A stretch of DNA of 64,000 nucleotides from Herbaspirillum autotrophicum. Its GTDB lineage: Bacteria > Pseudomonadota > Gammaproteobacteria > Burkholderiales > Burkholderiaceae_D. The stretch is taken from positions 20,801-84,800 of the forward strand of contig NZ_LFLS01000027.1 in the NCBI RefSeq assembly GCF_001189915.1. The letters are read 5' to 3'. How positions within the stretch are numbered: position 1 is the stretch's first letter; the number at the start of each line of letters is the position of its first letter. This document shows positions 1 to 10,532 of this stretch, piece after piece. The notes under the pieces were generated by a model. The model made no database searches, was not told where the DNA came from, and worked only from the letters and a program-made list of their open reading frames with translations. The position numbers and the translations under genes are program-made.

Positions 1-244
1 CTGGCCGCCGCTGATTGCCGCCATGCGCAAGCTGGTGGCACAGGGCGCGCAGGTCAGCGATCCGGCCGTGCGCGAACTGGCGGCGCAATGGAAAATCCTG
101 TTTGATGTGACCCATGCCGGCGATGACGGCAGCCTGAAAGCCAAGCTTGCGGCCGCGTATGCACAAGAGCCGGAATTGCTGCGCGGTACCGGACTGGACA
201 TGCCGCTGTTGCAATTTGTCGGACGCGCCATGGCCTTGTTGTAA
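1..244 (+). CDS. C-terminal part of a TipAS-domain (MerR-type) transcriptional regulator, partial
   Basis: The left edge cuts this gene; the reading frame is open from base 2 to the TAA at 242-244, giving about 80 residues. The visible part has the spacing I associate with the TipAS ligand-binding domain of MerR-family regulators: a Trp-Pro start, a helix ending in DPAVRELAAQW, then KLAAAYAQEP and a final helix reaching the stop. The DNA-binding half would lie to the left, so the MerR assignment is inference from the tail alone. It runs towards the neighbouring AraC gene, which is convergent, with only 9 bases between their stops. Confidence 0.55.
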   Translation, partial: WPPLIAAMRKLVAQGAQVSDPAVRELAAQWKILFDVTHAGDDGSLKAKLAAAYAQEPELLRGTGLDMPLLQFVGRAMALL

Positions 245-253
245 CGGGCGTTT

Positions 254-1201
254 TCAGGAGCCGTCTGCGGCGTCTTCCGGCGCCATGTTTTGGCCGCGAA
301 ATGCTTTCGGCGTCAGGCCGGTATGGCGTTTGAACAGGCGGCTGAAATAGGCCGGATCCTGAAAACCCAGTTCATAGGCGATGCTGGCGATGCCGGATGG
401 CACATAGGTCAGTTTGCGGCAGGCTTCCAGCATCAGCCGCTGCTGGGTGAGGTCGAAGGCGGAGTCTCCCGACAGTTTCAGGCACAGGCGATTCAGCCGG
501 CTCGGCGTCACCCGCAGGCTGGCGGCATACTGGCTGATCTGCCACTGGTCTTTGTAGTGTTGTTCGACCAGTGTGCGAAAGCGGCTGAATAATTCAAAGT
601 CATGCCGCCCGCTCTGATCGGCCGAGCGGTGGTCGGCATGCAGCCGCACCAGCAACAGCAGGGCGCTGCGCGCCAGCCATTCCAGCATCAGTGTGTGGCC
701 GAACAGGGGCCAGGCCGATTCGGCAATCAGATTGCGCAACAAGGCTTCCAGTCGTTCCCGCACTTCGGGTACGGGTTGCAGATCGATGGCCAGCGGCTGC
801 ACGAACAGCGTCGCAAAAATATCGGTCTGGCTGTCGGCGCCGGTGCTGCTTCCGACCGCGAATACCACATTCTGATCCACCGTCAGTACGAAGCCGACCG
901 CTTCTTCCGAAAAGGCAAAACCGTGCACCACCGACGGATGAATCGTGATGGCGACCGGGCCTTCACATTCCCAGACCGCATTGTCGATCTCGGCGCTGAC
1001 ATGACCCGACATTAAAAAAAGTACCTGAAACAGACCGCGATGCGTATGGCTCTGAATGTGCCAGTCATGCAGGCGGCTGCGGGTCTCGATCAGTTCTATA
1101 TGCACGAACTCGGCGTTGTCTGGCCTTGTGTCCTCGCCGTAGAGCGAGAATTGCGGTACCTGTTCAGCGCGGGCTTTTTTGTTGCTTGCAGCCATGGGCA
1201 A
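254..1201 (-). CDS. pobR: AraC-family regulator, PobR-like activator of 4-hydroxybenzoate hydroxylase
   Basis: This is a 315-residue AraC/XylS-type activator. The N-terminal part (roughly residues 15-160) has a cupin-like effector-binding domain with the HIQSHTHRGLFQVLFL stretch typical of PobR-type proteins. The last 100 residues carry two helix-turn-helix motifs, including YAASLRVTPSRLNRLC and the signature ending PAYFSRLFKRHTGLTPKAFR. It is divergent from pobA, with 114 bases between the two starts, which is the usual arrangement for a PobR that activates pobA when 4-hydroxybenzoate is present. The effector is inferred from this context. The start used is the first in-frame ATG; a second ATG lies two codons downstream. 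Confidence 0.85.
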   Translation of the reverse strand: MPMAASNKKARAEQVPQFSLYGEDTRPDNAEFVHIELIETRSRLHDWHIQSHTHRGLFQVLFLMSGHVSAEIDNAVWECEGPVAITIHPSVVHGFAFSEEAVGFVLTVDQNVVFAVGSSTGADSQTDIFATLFVQPLAIDLQPVPEVRERLEALLRNLIAESAWPLFGHTLMLEWLARSALLLLVRLHADHRSADQSGRHDFELFSRFRTLVEQHYKDQWQISQYAASLRVTPSRLNRLCLKLSGDSAFDLTQQRLMLEACRKLTYVPSGIASIAYELGFQDPAYFSRLFKRHTGLTPKAFRGQNMAPEDAADGS

Positions 1202-1234
1202 CAGCTTTCGTCAAAATGATGCGTGTAAAAATAG

Positions 1235-2482
<1,248 letters not shown>

Positions 2483-2619
2483 TCAACTGTCATTGCCAGT
2501 GTCAGTCGCTGCTGTTCGGTGGCTGACATCGGCAACACCGCTGCCGCTTCAGGCGGGTGCAATCCGGCATGGCGCAGCTTGAATACACTGACCGCCTGAC
2601 CCAGGCTGGCAGCCTGATG

Positions 2620-4113
2620 TTACAAGGCTTGCGACGCCACCGATACCTGCCGCACCAGCGCCGCGTTTTGCTGCGTGGTGCCATCCATTTCGGCGATGGC
2701 GCGATTGATCTGCTCGATGCCCAGGGATTGTTCGTGGCTGGCGGTACTGATTTCACCAATGATGTCGGCTACTTTCTTGACGCTGACGACGATGCCGCTC
2801 ATGGTGGTGCCGGCCTGATTCACCAGCTTGCTGCCATAGCCGACATTGTCGACCGACGTATCAATCAAGCCCTTGATTTCCCGCGCCGCATTGGCCGACC
2901 GCTGCGCCAGTGTGCGCACCTCCGACGCCACCACCGCAAAGCCGCGACCCTGCTCGCCGGCGCGCGCGGCTTCGACCGCAGCATTGAGCGCCAGGATGTT
3001 GGTCTGAAAGGCAATGCCGTCGATGACGCTGATGATGTCGACGATTTTTTTGGCCGAGGCATTGATGGCTTCCATGGTCTTGACCACTTCCGCCACCACG
3101 GTGCCGCCCTCGGCGGCAATGTCGGATGCGGAAATCGCCAGCGTGTTGACCTGTTGCGCGCTGTCGGCGTTGTGTCTGACCATCGCCGTCAATTGTTCAA
3201 TCGAGGATGCCGAGTGTTGCAGCGCAATCGCCTGTTGCTCGGTGCGCGAAGACAGATCATCCATGCCATCGGCGACTTCCAGCGAGGCAGTGGTGATACT
3301 GTCGGCGCCCTGACGGACTTCATCCACGGTGCGGTGCAGGCTGGTGTTCATGTGTTGCAGCGAAGTCAGCAACTTGCCGGTTTCGTCCTGGTTGCCGCTG
3401 CGGATATCGGAGGTGAAATCACCGCGCGCCACCACCTCGGCAATTGCCACCGCATGTTGCATCGGCACCGTGATCGAGCGCGTCATCATGGCGCCGATCA
3501 CGCCCACCAGCAACAAGCCGAGCACGCCGATGGCGACAATCAGATTACGCGTAAACACGTAGCTGGACTGGGTATCCTGACTCGCAGCCTGCATCAGGCC
3601 GGCTTGATAGGCCACCAGTTGCGCCAGCGAATCGCGGTAGGCAATGAAATCCGGCAGCACTTCTACGGTCAGGTATTTCTTGGCTTCATCCAGCATGGTG
3701 AGGTCAATGTATTCGAGTACCTTGTCTTGTTGCTGCATGAAGCGGGTTTGCAGGCGCAGGGTCTTTTTCAGCAAGGCCAGTCCGGCCTCGTCGACGATCA
3801 TTTTTTGCAGTCTGGCATCGTTGTTCTTGATGGCCGTACGCGAACGCACGATGTTGGCCAGTTCCTTTTGCTGATCGGCGACCTCGTAGTGCAGCATCAT
3901 GTTGCGGATCGCCAGTGAAATATTGTTGGCTTCGGTGTAATTGCCTTGCGCCACTTCAATCGCCGGCCAGCGTTCGGTAATGATGCGCGCGGTATCGTCG
4001 TTGAGGCGCGATAACACATTGAGTGCAATGCTGATGATGATCGCCAGAATTGCCACCACGATACAAAAAGTCATGCCGAGACGAACTGCTATTTTCAAAT
4101 TGCCAAGCTTCAT
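2620..4113 (-). CDS. Methyl-accepting chemotaxis protein, C-terminal tail lost to an in-frame stop
   Basis: A 497-residue membrane chemoreceptor. Transmembrane helices lie at about 12-34 and 189-211, enclosing a four-helix-bundle type periplasmic sensor of about 150 residues. A HAMP linker and a cytoplasmic signalling domain follow; the hairpin tip is IDGIAFQTNILALNAAVEAA around 365-384. The ATG at 4113 is preceded by a GGAG-type site and starts the charged N-terminus. The protein stops at VASQAL, just after the QQNAALV motif. In the same frame the DNA beyond the TAA at 2620-2622 encodes 46 more codons that include the usual QAVSVFKL tail, so this gene looks truncated. The ligand cannot be told from the sequence. 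Confidence 0.9.
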   Translation of the reverse strand: MKLGNLKIAVRLGMTFCIVVAILAIIISIALNVLSRLNDDTARIITERWPAIEVAQGNYTEANNISLAIRNMMLHYEVADQQKELANIVRSRTAIKNNDARLQKMIVDEAGLALLKKTLRLQTRFMQQQDKVLEYIDLTMLDEAKKYLTVEVLPDFIAYRDSLAQLVAYQAGLMQAASQDTQSSYVFTRNLIVAIGVLGLLLVGVIGAMMTRSITVPMQHAVAIAEVVARGDFTSDIRSGNQDETGKLLTSLQHMNTSLHRTVDEVRQGADSITTASLEVADGMDDLSSRTEQQAIALQHSASSIEQLTAMVRHNADSAQQVNTLAISASDIAAEGGTVVAEVVKTMEAINASAKKIVDIISVIDGIAFQTNILALNAAVEAARAGEQGRGFAVVASEVRTLAQRSANAAREIKGLIDTSVDNVGYGSKLVNQAGTTMSGIVVSVKKVADIIGEISTASHEQSLGIEQINRAIAEMDGTTQQNAALVRQVSVASQAL

Positions 4114-4290
4114 CTGGTTCTCCGCTCCTGATTTTGGTTTTTGGTGCCGGGCGCTGAGTTGGATTTTTATTTGTCGGCCGGAAATATGCTCGCAGATGAT
4201 AATCAATGTGTGTGCGATAAACAATCTAATGGGCGATAATCGCACGTCATTTGCTGGTGTGCGTTGCAACAGTGTTTTGCCGGGCCCAAT

Positions 4291-4323
4291 GAAAAATGCC
4301 GCCCGGTATCAGCCGGGCGGCAT
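4291..4323 (-). terminator. Rho-independent terminator of ggt
   Basis: A perfect 11-base inverted repeat (4296-4306 with 4313-4323, arm ATGCCGCCCGG) encloses a 6-base loop. On the minus strand it is followed directly by TTTTTC. It lies 28 bases past the ggt stop and before the chemoreceptor gene on the same strand, so it separates the two transcripts. Confidence 0.85.
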
Positions 4324-4350
4324 GCATGAAGCGAACTGCGGTGACGACAA

Positions 4351-6096
4351 TCAGAAGCCGATCGCGCGGCCATCCGGATTGCGTGGATCGGAATAACCGT
4401 AGAAACCGTCATCCTTGATCTGAATCGTTTGCGTGCGACCCATGGACGGCTGAATGCTGACTTTCTGGCCCTTGTCCTGCAACAGCTTGATGGTGTCGGC
4501 GCTGATACCTTTTTCGATACGCAACTGATCCGGCGCCCACTGATGATGGATGCGCGGCGTGATGGTAGCTTCCGCCACATTCATGTCGTGATCGATGACG
4601 TTGAGGATGGTTTCCATGGTGGTGGTGATGATACGGCTGCCACCCGGGCTGCCGGTCACCAGGAACGGCTTGCCATCCTTGAGCACGAAGGTCGGCGACA
4701 TCGAACTCAGTGGCCGTTTGTAGGCGGCGACGGCATTGGCTTCGCCACCCACCAGGCCGAACGCATTCGGCACTCCCGGCTTGACGGAGAAGTCGTCCAT
4801 TTCATTGTTGAGCGTGATGCCGGTACCGGTCGCCACAATGCCGCTGCCGAAATTCAGATTCAGCGTGTAGGTGGTGGCGACAATATTGCCGGCCTTGTCG
4901 GCGACCGAGAAATGCGTGGTCTGGTCGCTTTCATACGGCTGCGGTTTGCCCGGTTTGATTTCAGTCGATGGCGTGGCGCGGTTGGGATCGATCTTCTTCG
5001 CCAGTTCATCGGCATAGCTGCGCGAGGTCAGGCCCTTGACCGGCACCTTGGTGAAATCGGGGTCACCGAGATACTCGGAGCGGTCGGCATACGCCAGTTT
5101 CATCGACTCCGCCATCAGGTGGATGGTCTGGGCACTGTCGGCGCCGTACTCCTTGAGCGGATAGCGTTCCAGAATATTCATCATCTGGATGATGTGGATA
5201 CCGCCCGAACTTGGCGGCGGCATCGACATGACCTGATAGCCGCGATAATTGCCGACCACCGGTTCGCGTTCAACCACTTTGTATTTCTTGAGGTCATCAC
5301 TGGTGATCAGGCCGTTGTGTTTGGCCATCTCGGCGACGATTTTTTTGGCAATGGCACCTTCATAAAAAGCCGACGCGCCTTCGCGCGAAATCAGTTTCAT
5401 CGATTTCGCCAGATCCTTTTGCACCAGCTTTTCGCCAGCCTTGAGCGGACGGCCATCCTTGAAGAAAATTGCCTTGCTGGAATCCCACTGGCCCAGATGA
5501 TCGCGTTCGGCCGCCAGAATCAGCGCCAGACTCGGGCTGACCGGATAGCCGTCGTTGGCCAGCTTGATTGCCGGCGCCATGACTTCCCACAACTTCATGG
5601 TGCCGTATTTGTTGAGCGCATGGGTCAGGCCGGCCACCGTGCCGGGAACGCCGACGGCGAGGTGACTGTACAGCGAACGACCGGGCACTACATTGCCCTT
5701 GTCATCCAGATACATATCGCGGCTGGCCCGGGCCGGAGCCATTTCGCGGAAGTCGAGTGCGACATTCTTGCCGGTCTTGGCATCGTGAATCATCATGAAG
5801 CCACCGCCGCCGATGTTGCCGGCATTCGGCAACACCACGGCCAGCGCGAAGCCGACGGCGACGCCGGCATCAATCGCATTGCCGCCGCGCTTGAGAATAT
5901 CGACGCCGACCTTGGTGGCCAGTTCTTGCTCGGAGGCAACCATGCCGTTGGCTGACTGAATCGGGCTGACGATGTCGTAAGTGAGGTCGTACTTGATTAC
6001 CGGTTGCGCTGCAGTCTGGGCCTGGGCCGGCATCCCTGTCAGCGAAGTACACAGCAACGCCAGTGCCGGCGTGCTGAAGCCATTAAGTCTCCTCAT
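4351..6096 (-). CDS. ggt: Gamma-glutamyltranspeptidase
   Basis: A 581-residue periplasmic Ntn-hydrolase precursor that cleaves glutathione and other gamma-glutamyl compounds and transfers the glutamyl group. A Sec signal peptide occupies about residues 1-27 (ending MPAQAQ). The large subunit follows with GGNAIDAGVA and GGGGFMM. The autocatalytic cleavage site is the QTTHFSV motif, where Thr393 would become the N-terminal nucleophile of the small subunit. The later NEMDDFS and GSPGGSRI motifs bind substrate. The length is typical for bacterial enzymes. The start is supported by AGGAG upstream. A strong terminator follows the gene, and it is divergent from the RidA-family gene with a 218-base gap. 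Confidence 0.95.
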   Translation of the reverse strand: MRRLNGFSTPALALLCTSLTGMPAQAQTAAQPVIKYDLTYDIVSPIQSANGMVASEQELATKVGVDILKRGGNAIDAGVAVGFALAVVLPNAGNIGGGGFMMIHDAKTGKNVALDFREMAPARASRDMYLDDKGNVVPGRSLYSHLAVGVPGTVAGLTHALNKYGTMKLWEVMAPAIKLANDGYPVSPSLALILAAERDHLGQWDSSKAIFFKDGRPLKAGEKLVQKDLAKSMKLISREGASAFYEGAIAKKIVAEMAKHNGLITSDDLKKYKVVEREPVVGNYRGYQVMSMPPPSSGGIHIIQMMNILERYPLKEYGADSAQTIHLMAESMKLAYADRSEYLGDPDFTKVPVKGLTSRSYADELAKKIDPNRATPSTEIKPGKPQPYESDQTTHFSVADKAGNIVATTYTLNLNFGSGIVATGTGITLNNEMDDFSVKPGVPNAFGLVGGEANAVAAYKRPLSSMSPTFVLKDGKPFLVTGSPGGSRIITTTMETILNVIDHDMNVAEATITPRIHHQWAPDQLRIEKGISADTIKLLQDKGQKVSIQPSMGRTQTIQIKDDGFYGYSDPRNPDGRAIGF

Positions 6097-6314
6097 GCGT
6101 CTTCTCCTGTGGTGATTTTTTTATAACGTTTCATCATGCTTGCGCATGCGCTGATTGTAGCGCCGGGAAGCGGCTTGTCGATAGCAAATATTGGCGAATT
6201 GGCGTCGCAAAAAAATGCCATGCGCGGCTCGTCGTTCATGCCGATTTTGCATCGGCAGGCAACGCGCTCTGCGCTACACTGCCGTTTGTTTCCAACAATG
6301 CAAGGATCGTCATC

Positions 6315-6671
6315 ATGAGTGAAATCAAACGCAGCCATATCGGACCACGCCTGTCGCAGGTAGCCGAGTATCAGGGGGTACTGTATCTGGCCGGACAAGT
6401 GGCCAGGAATGTCGACGTCGGCATCAAGGGCCAGACCGAAGAAGTGCTGGCGACCATCGACCGTTTGCTGGCCGAACAGGGCAGCGACAAGAGCCGCATT
6501 TTGCAATGCACGATTTATCTGGATGACATGGCGCTGGCGGCCGACATGAATGCGGTGTGGGATGCCTGGGTGACGCCCGGCCATGCACCGGCGCGTGCTA
6601 CCGTACAAGCCAAACTGGCCACCCCGCAAAAGCTGATCGAGATCACCATCATCGCTGCTGCCGGCAAGTAA
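6315..6671 (+). CDS. RidA/YjgF/YER057c/UK114-family protein
   Basis: A 118-residue small cytoplasmic protein of the RidA superfamily. Archetypal members hydrolyse reactive enamine/imine intermediates made by PLP enzymes. LYLAGQVA near the start, ILQCTIYLDDM in the middle and the PARATVQAKLA stretch, whose Arg corresponds to the carboxylate-binding arginine, are visible. It lacks the exact N-terminal signature of canonical RidA and resembles the RidA subgroups with less defined activity. It is a single gene divergent from ggt and convergent with the LacI-type regulator, so the context gives no clear substrate. Confidence 0.85.
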   Translation: MSEIKRSHIGPRLSQVAEYQGVLYLAGQVARNVDVGIKGQTEEVLATIDRLLAEQGSDKSRILQCTIYLDDMALAADMNAVWDAWVTPGHAPARATVQAKLATPQKLIEITIIAAAGK

Positions 6672-6707
6672 GTTTCAGTGCAACGGCAGGGCGCGATGGC
6701 ATACCGT

Positions 6708-7787
6708 TCAGGTACTTTCGCGCACTGCCAGTTCAAAGCCGAGATCGATGCGTGCCTTGGCGATGGTCTCGCCTTTGAGTTGTTGTATCAGCAATTTTGC
6801 CGCCTGAAAGCCGATGTCGTAACGCGGCGTGACGACCGTGGTGATCGACGGCGTGGCGCAGGCGGCCCATGACAGATCGTTGAAACCGGCAATCGCCATT
6901 TGTGACGGCACCTGAATGCCGCGACGCTGACATTCAAACAAGGCGCCCAGCGCCAGATCGTCATTGCAGCAAAAAATGGCATCACAATCGGGATTCAATT
7001 CCAGAATCCGGCGCAACAATTGCGCCCCCATATCGACGGTAGTCGGAGTCGGCAGCAAGACTTCGATATCCGGGTCGAAGCCGGCTTCACTCAATCCCTT
7101 GCGAAATCCTTCGCGCCGCTTGAGCATGCGCGGGTCCATCTGCGCCGCCAGAAATCCCGGCTTGCGATAACCGCGTTCAATCAAATGCCGCGCCACCGCG
7201 TAGCCGGCCTTGAGCTGGGAAAAGCCGACGCTCATGTCTTGCTTGCTCTTGCCGAGATCGAACATGCGCACTGCCGGGATATGATCGCCGGCCGCAGCGC
7301 GCAAGATGTCGTGCTGTTCTACGCTGGACAATAAAAAGCCGTCAGGCGCATGTGCCAGATACGTCGAGATCAGTTGCGTTTCCTTGGCCTTGGCGTAACC
7401 GGTTTCGCCGATCAGGAACTGATAACCGGCTTGCGCCAGATAGTCACGGATACCGCTCAGGGTTTCGATGAAGACGGCATTGGTCAGCGATGGCACCAGC
7501 ACCCCGATCACTTGCGAACGGGCCGATGCCAGCGTGCTGGCGGCCTGATTCGGGAAGTAACCGAGTTTCTTGATGGCGGCGCTGATGCGGTCGCGTGCTT
7601 GCTGTTGTACGACGGCGGGCGTTTTCAGTGCGCGCGAAACAGTCATCGGACTGACTTGCGCTTCACGGGCGACATCGACGATGGTGACGCGGCCGGTGGC
7701 GCGGCCGGCGCGCGCGGGCTTGGTGGTCGACGGGACGGATGGTTGTCGGGGCATGGCGGGTGGGGAGACTGATGTTGGCGACATCAT
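6708..7787 (-). CDS. gntR: LacI-family repressor, GntR (gluconate) type
   Basis: A 359-residue LacI/GalR regulator. After a low-complexity Pro/Ser/Arg-rich head of about 30 residues comes the helix-turn-helix VTIVDVAREAQVSPMTVSRAL, then the hinge helix region. A periplasmic-binding-protein-like sugar domain starts at SQVIGVLVPSL. The sequence resembles gluconate-responsive GntR proteins. It probably controls the gluconate/idonate operon, whose promoter at 10503-10555 carries two LacI-type palindromes, although an acyl-CoA synthetase gene and arfB lie between. The start is uncertain: neither the two ATGs at 7787 and 7784 nor the ATG at 7754 has a good ribosome-binding site, and all keep the DNA-binding domain intact. 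Confidence 0.85.
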   Translation of the reverse strand: MMSPTSVSPPAMPRQPSVPSTTKPARAGRATGRVTIVDVAREAQVSPMTVSRALKTPAVVQQQARDRISAAIKKLGYFPNQAASTLASARSQVIGVLVPSLTNAVFIETLSGIRDYLAQAGYQFLIGETGYAKAKETQLISTYLAHAPDGFLLSSVEQHDILRAAAGDHIPAVRMFDLGKSKQDMSVGFSQLKAGYAVARHLIERGYRKPGFLAAQMDPRMLKRREGFRKGLSEAGFDPDIEVLLPTPTTVDMGAQLLRRILELNPDCDAIFCCNDDLALGALFECQRRGIQVPSQMAIAGFNDLSWAACATPSITTVVTPRYDIGFQAAKLLIQQLKGETIAKARIDLGFELAVREST

Positions 7788-7820
7788 ACTCTGGTGGCGC
7801 GCATGACTGAAAGGGATTCA

Positions 7821-7971
7821 GCGGGGAGTGGCGGTGGTTGTTTCTGCGATGACCCAGGCGGGGCAGCTCCGCCGCCACTCAGTTCGGAACCGATCGCCAA
7901 CGGGAACCCGAAGGGCCGCAGCTGTTGCGGCCGTCTTTCTTTGCTTGCTTTCTTTGACGAAGCAAAGAAAG
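7821..7971. repeat. Hairpin-rich intergenic element with nested inverted repeats
   Basis: Between the LacI-type gene and the acyl-CoA synthetase gene lie two sets of inverted repeats. The first pairs GAGTGGCGG (7826-7834) with CCGCCACTC (7872-7880). The second pairs CTTTCTTTGCTT (7935-7946) with AAGCAAAGAAAG (7960-7971) around a 13-base loop. No convincing gene lies here. The CTTTCTTTGCTT type of arm reminds me of dispersed intergenic elements in Burkholderiales genomes, but only one copy is present in this window, so family membership is inference. Confidence 0.5.
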
Positions 7972-8049
7972 TGAGTGGCTGCGGGCCACCCCCTGCTTGC
8001 TTCATCAAAGAGAGACGACAGAAAAAATAAAAATACACGGGCACATCCT

Positions 8050-9723
8050 TCAAACCTCTTCCCGAAACTCCATCGCATTCCCGATCTCGCCGGATCGCTT
8101 TTGCTCCTGCCGCCGCAATTCCACACGCCTGATCTTGCCGGAAATGGTCTTCGGCAAATCCGAAAATTCAATGATCCGCACCCGCTTGTAGGGCGCCAGT
8201 CTGGCCCGTGCAAACGCAAAGATCGATTGCGCCAGCGCATTGTCCGGCGTGAATCCCTCCCGCAAGGTGATGAACGCTTTCGGCACATACAAGCGCAAAT
8301 CATCCGGGCTCGGCACGATGGCCGCTTCCAATACGGCCTCATGTTCGACCATCACGCTTTCCAGCTCAAACGGACTGATGCGGTAATCCGACGACTTGAA
8401 TACATCGTCATTGCGACCGACGTAAAAATAGTAGCCGTCTGCATCACGCGATGCGGTGTCGCCGGTGTGGTAATGACCACTGCTCATGACATCGGCATTC
8501 TTTTCGGCATCGCCTTCATAACCGATCATCAGACCGACCGGACGGGTTTGCAGATCGAGTGAAATTTCACCTTCCAGTGCCGGCTGGTCATCGGGATCGA
8601 GCAAGGCCACGCGATAGCCGGGCAGGGGCCGGCCCATCGAACCGGGTTTCAGTTTCTGGCCCGGCGTGTTGCCGATCTGCGCCGTGGTTTCGGTCTGGCC
8701 GAAGCCGTCGCGGATGCGGATGCCCCAGGCCCGTTCGACTTGCTCGATCACTTCCGGATTGAGCGGTTCACCGGCGCCGACCAGTTCCCGCAGCGGCAAC
8801 TTGTACTTGCTCAACTCTTCCTGAATCATCATGCGCCACACGGTCGGCGGTGCGCACAGCGACGTCACGCCGCAGCGGGCGATGACTTCCAGCGACTTGC
8901 GCGCATTGAAGCGTTCATAGTTATAAACGAACACGGCGGCGCCGGCATTCCACGGCGCGAAGAAACAACTCCAGGCATGCTTGGCCCAGCCGGGCGAGCT
9001 GATGTTCCAATGGATATCGCCCGCTTTCAAACCGATCCAGTACATGGTGGACAAGTGGCCGATGGTGTAGCTGGCGTGGCTGTGCAATACCAGCTTGGGT
9101 TTGGAGGTAGTGCCCGAGGTGAAATACAACAATAGCGGATCGGTCGCCAGCGTGCGCGCATCAGGTGAAAAACCGGTAGCGGCGAAGCTGCTTTCTTCAA
9201 ACGCATGCCAGCCGGGCGTGGCGCCACCGACCGCGATGCGCGTGAAACCGTCGCCGAGCGCCGCAAATTTTTCCAGTTCAGTGGTTTGCGCCACGACGTG
9301 ACGGATCGCGCCGCGTTCCATGCGGTCCAGCAAATCATCACCGGACACCAGCATCGTGGTCGGGACGATCACGGCCCCGAGCTTGATACAGGCCAGCATG
9401 ATTTCCCACAACTCGACCCGGTTCGGCAACATCAGCAACAAGCGTTCGCCGCGCTTGACGCCGAGGCTGCGCAAATAATTGGCGACCTGACTTGAGCGCT
9501 GTGCCATGTCGGCAAAGGAAATCTTGCTTTCCTTGCCATTCTCATCGACCACCCACAGCGCCGGTGCCGTATTGCCCTTGGCCTGGACGTCGAAGAAATC
9601 CAGCGCCCAGTTGAATTCCGGCAAGACCGGCGCGCGATAATCGCGATAAGCGGTGTCGTAATCGTTGCGGTGCAGTTGCAAAAAATCGCGTGCGGCAATA
9701 AAGCTGCGGTACTTATCGGTCAT
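8050..9723 (-). CDS. AMP-forming acyl-CoA synthetase (ANL superfamily, medium-chain/aryl type)
   Basis: A 557-residue cytoplasmic ligase that activates a carboxylic acid as an acyl-adenylate and passes it to CoA. The phosphate-binding motif is YFTSGTTSKPK. RDGFGQTETT is the A5 motif and YHTGDTASRDADGYYFYVGR covers the A7 region. The mobile C-terminal domain ends with PKTISGKIRR, holding the catalytic lysine. The ATG at 9723 has GGAG upstream; a longer in-frame extension lacks homologous features. The family includes benzoate-, medium-chain- and acetate-activating enzymes, and the substrate cannot be decided here. It appears to be a single-gene unit downstream of arfB on the same strand. Confidence 0.85.
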   Translation of the reverse strand: MTDKYRSFIAARDFLQLHRNDYDTAYRDYRAPVLPEFNWALDFFDVQAKGNTAPALWVVDENGKESKISFADMAQRSSQVANYLRSLGVKRGERLLLMLPNRVELWEIMLACIKLGAVIVPTTMLVSGDDLLDRMERGAIRHVVAQTTELEKFAALGDGFTRIAVGGATPGWHAFEESSFAATGFSPDARTLATDPLLLYFTSGTTSKPKLVLHSHASYTIGHLSTMYWIGLKAGDIHWNISSPGWAKHAWSCFFAPWNAGAAVFVYNYERFNARKSLEVIARCGVTSLCAPPTVWRMMIQEELSKYKLPLRELVGAGEPLNPEVIEQVERAWGIRIRDGFGQTETTAQIGNTPGQKLKPGSMGRPLPGYRVALLDPDDQPALEGEISLDLQTRPVGLMIGYEGDAEKNADVMSSGHYHTGDTASRDADGYYFYVGRNDDVFKSSDYRISPFELESVMVEHEAVLEAAIVPSPDDLRLYVPKAFITLREGFTPDNALAQSIFAFARARLAPYKRVRIIEFSDLPKTISGKIRRVELRRQEQKRSGEIGNAMEFREEV

Positions 9724-9923
9724 TGCTGTCTCCGTTGCTATTTGTAGTAGGTCTTCTGTTTGGAGACAGCCTAAGCCAAAACGTTGCAGCCAGGTGTCGC
9801 CGGCCTGACATTGTGCGAGCGACAACGCGGCAAGCCGCACGGCAGCGGCTTTGCTCAAATTCGCAACGGATTTGCATGGATGCACAGCAGCTCGCATCCC
9901 CGCTTGCTGCCGCAACGCAGCAA

Positions 9924-10355
9924 TCAGTCGGTGACTTTGGCCCGGGTCAGTTTGATCTGGCCACGGCTGGTTTTCTGTTCCAGCCGTTTCCGTTTCGCGC
10001 TGCGAGTCGGTTTGGTGGCGCGCCGGGTCGGCGGCAGGACGGTGACGGATGCCAGCATTTCATGCAAGCGCCGGATCGCTTCTTCCTTGTTCTTTTCCTG
10101 ACTGCGAAACGCCTGGGCCTTGATGATGATCACGCCATCTTTGCTGATGCGCTGATCGCGCAAAGCCAGCAGGCGTTCTTTCAAATGCGCGGGCAGGGAG
10201 GAGGCTTGAATGTCGAAACGCAAATGGATCGCACTCGATACTTTGTTGACGTTTTGGCCGCCACTGCCCTGGGCGCGGATGGCGCTCAATTCTATTTCGT
10301 CGTCAGGGATGAGCGGGGTTTGGATAATACGTCCTTGGCTTGCGTGGACAGGCAT
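9924..10355 (-). CDS. arfB: Alternative ribosome-rescue factor B (peptidyl-tRNA hydrolase, YaeJ)
   Basis: A 143-residue protein that rescues stalled ribosomes by hydrolysing peptidyl-tRNA. The GGQ catalytic loop is in AQGSGGQNVNKVSS near residue 30, as in release factors. The tail is rich in Lys and Arg (TRRATKPTRSAKRKRLEQK), matching the basic ArfB tail that enters the empty mRNA channel. The length agrees with E. coli ArfB (140). The frame stays open far upstream, but the family-like sequence begins at the ATG at 10355. No strong ribosome-binding site is visible before it, so the start is probable rather than certain. Confidence 0.9.
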   Translation of the reverse strand: MPVHASQGRIIQTPLIPDDEIELSAIRAQGSGGQNVNKVSSAIHLRFDIQASSLPAHLKERLLALRDQRISKDGVIIIKAQAFRSQEKNKEEAIRRLHEMLASVTVLPPTRRATKPTRSAKRKRLEQKTSRGQIKLTRAKVTD

Positions 10356-10502
10356 TCTAGCGCCAATCGTCGGACCCGGTCGTGCGCGGGGCCTCCGCGC
10401 GTGCCGCTTGCAAGACGCGCGACCGCTGCCCGGCGTCTGGCAGCGCACTGTTGCATCGCCGCTGCGGGCACCATGCCGGCCGCCTTTGTGCGTAAAAATC
10501 CG

Positions 10503-10532
10503 TTGACACCAGAAATTTGGTAGCGCTATCAT
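10503..10532 (+). promoter_or_regulatory. Sigma-70 promoter of the gluconate/idonate operon
   Basis: A perfect -35 hexamer TTGACA (10503-10508) is followed after 18 bases by TATCAT (10527-10532). The -10 element lies inside the first LacI-type palindrome, so repressor binding would block RNA polymerase. The operon's first gene starts about 300 bases downstream. Confidence 0.7.

Noticed and set aside
7818..8342. Minus-strand frame reaching from the hairpin element into the acyl-CoA synthetase gene
   Set aside because: It overlaps the real synthetase gene in another frame and crosses the inverted repeats; non-coding.
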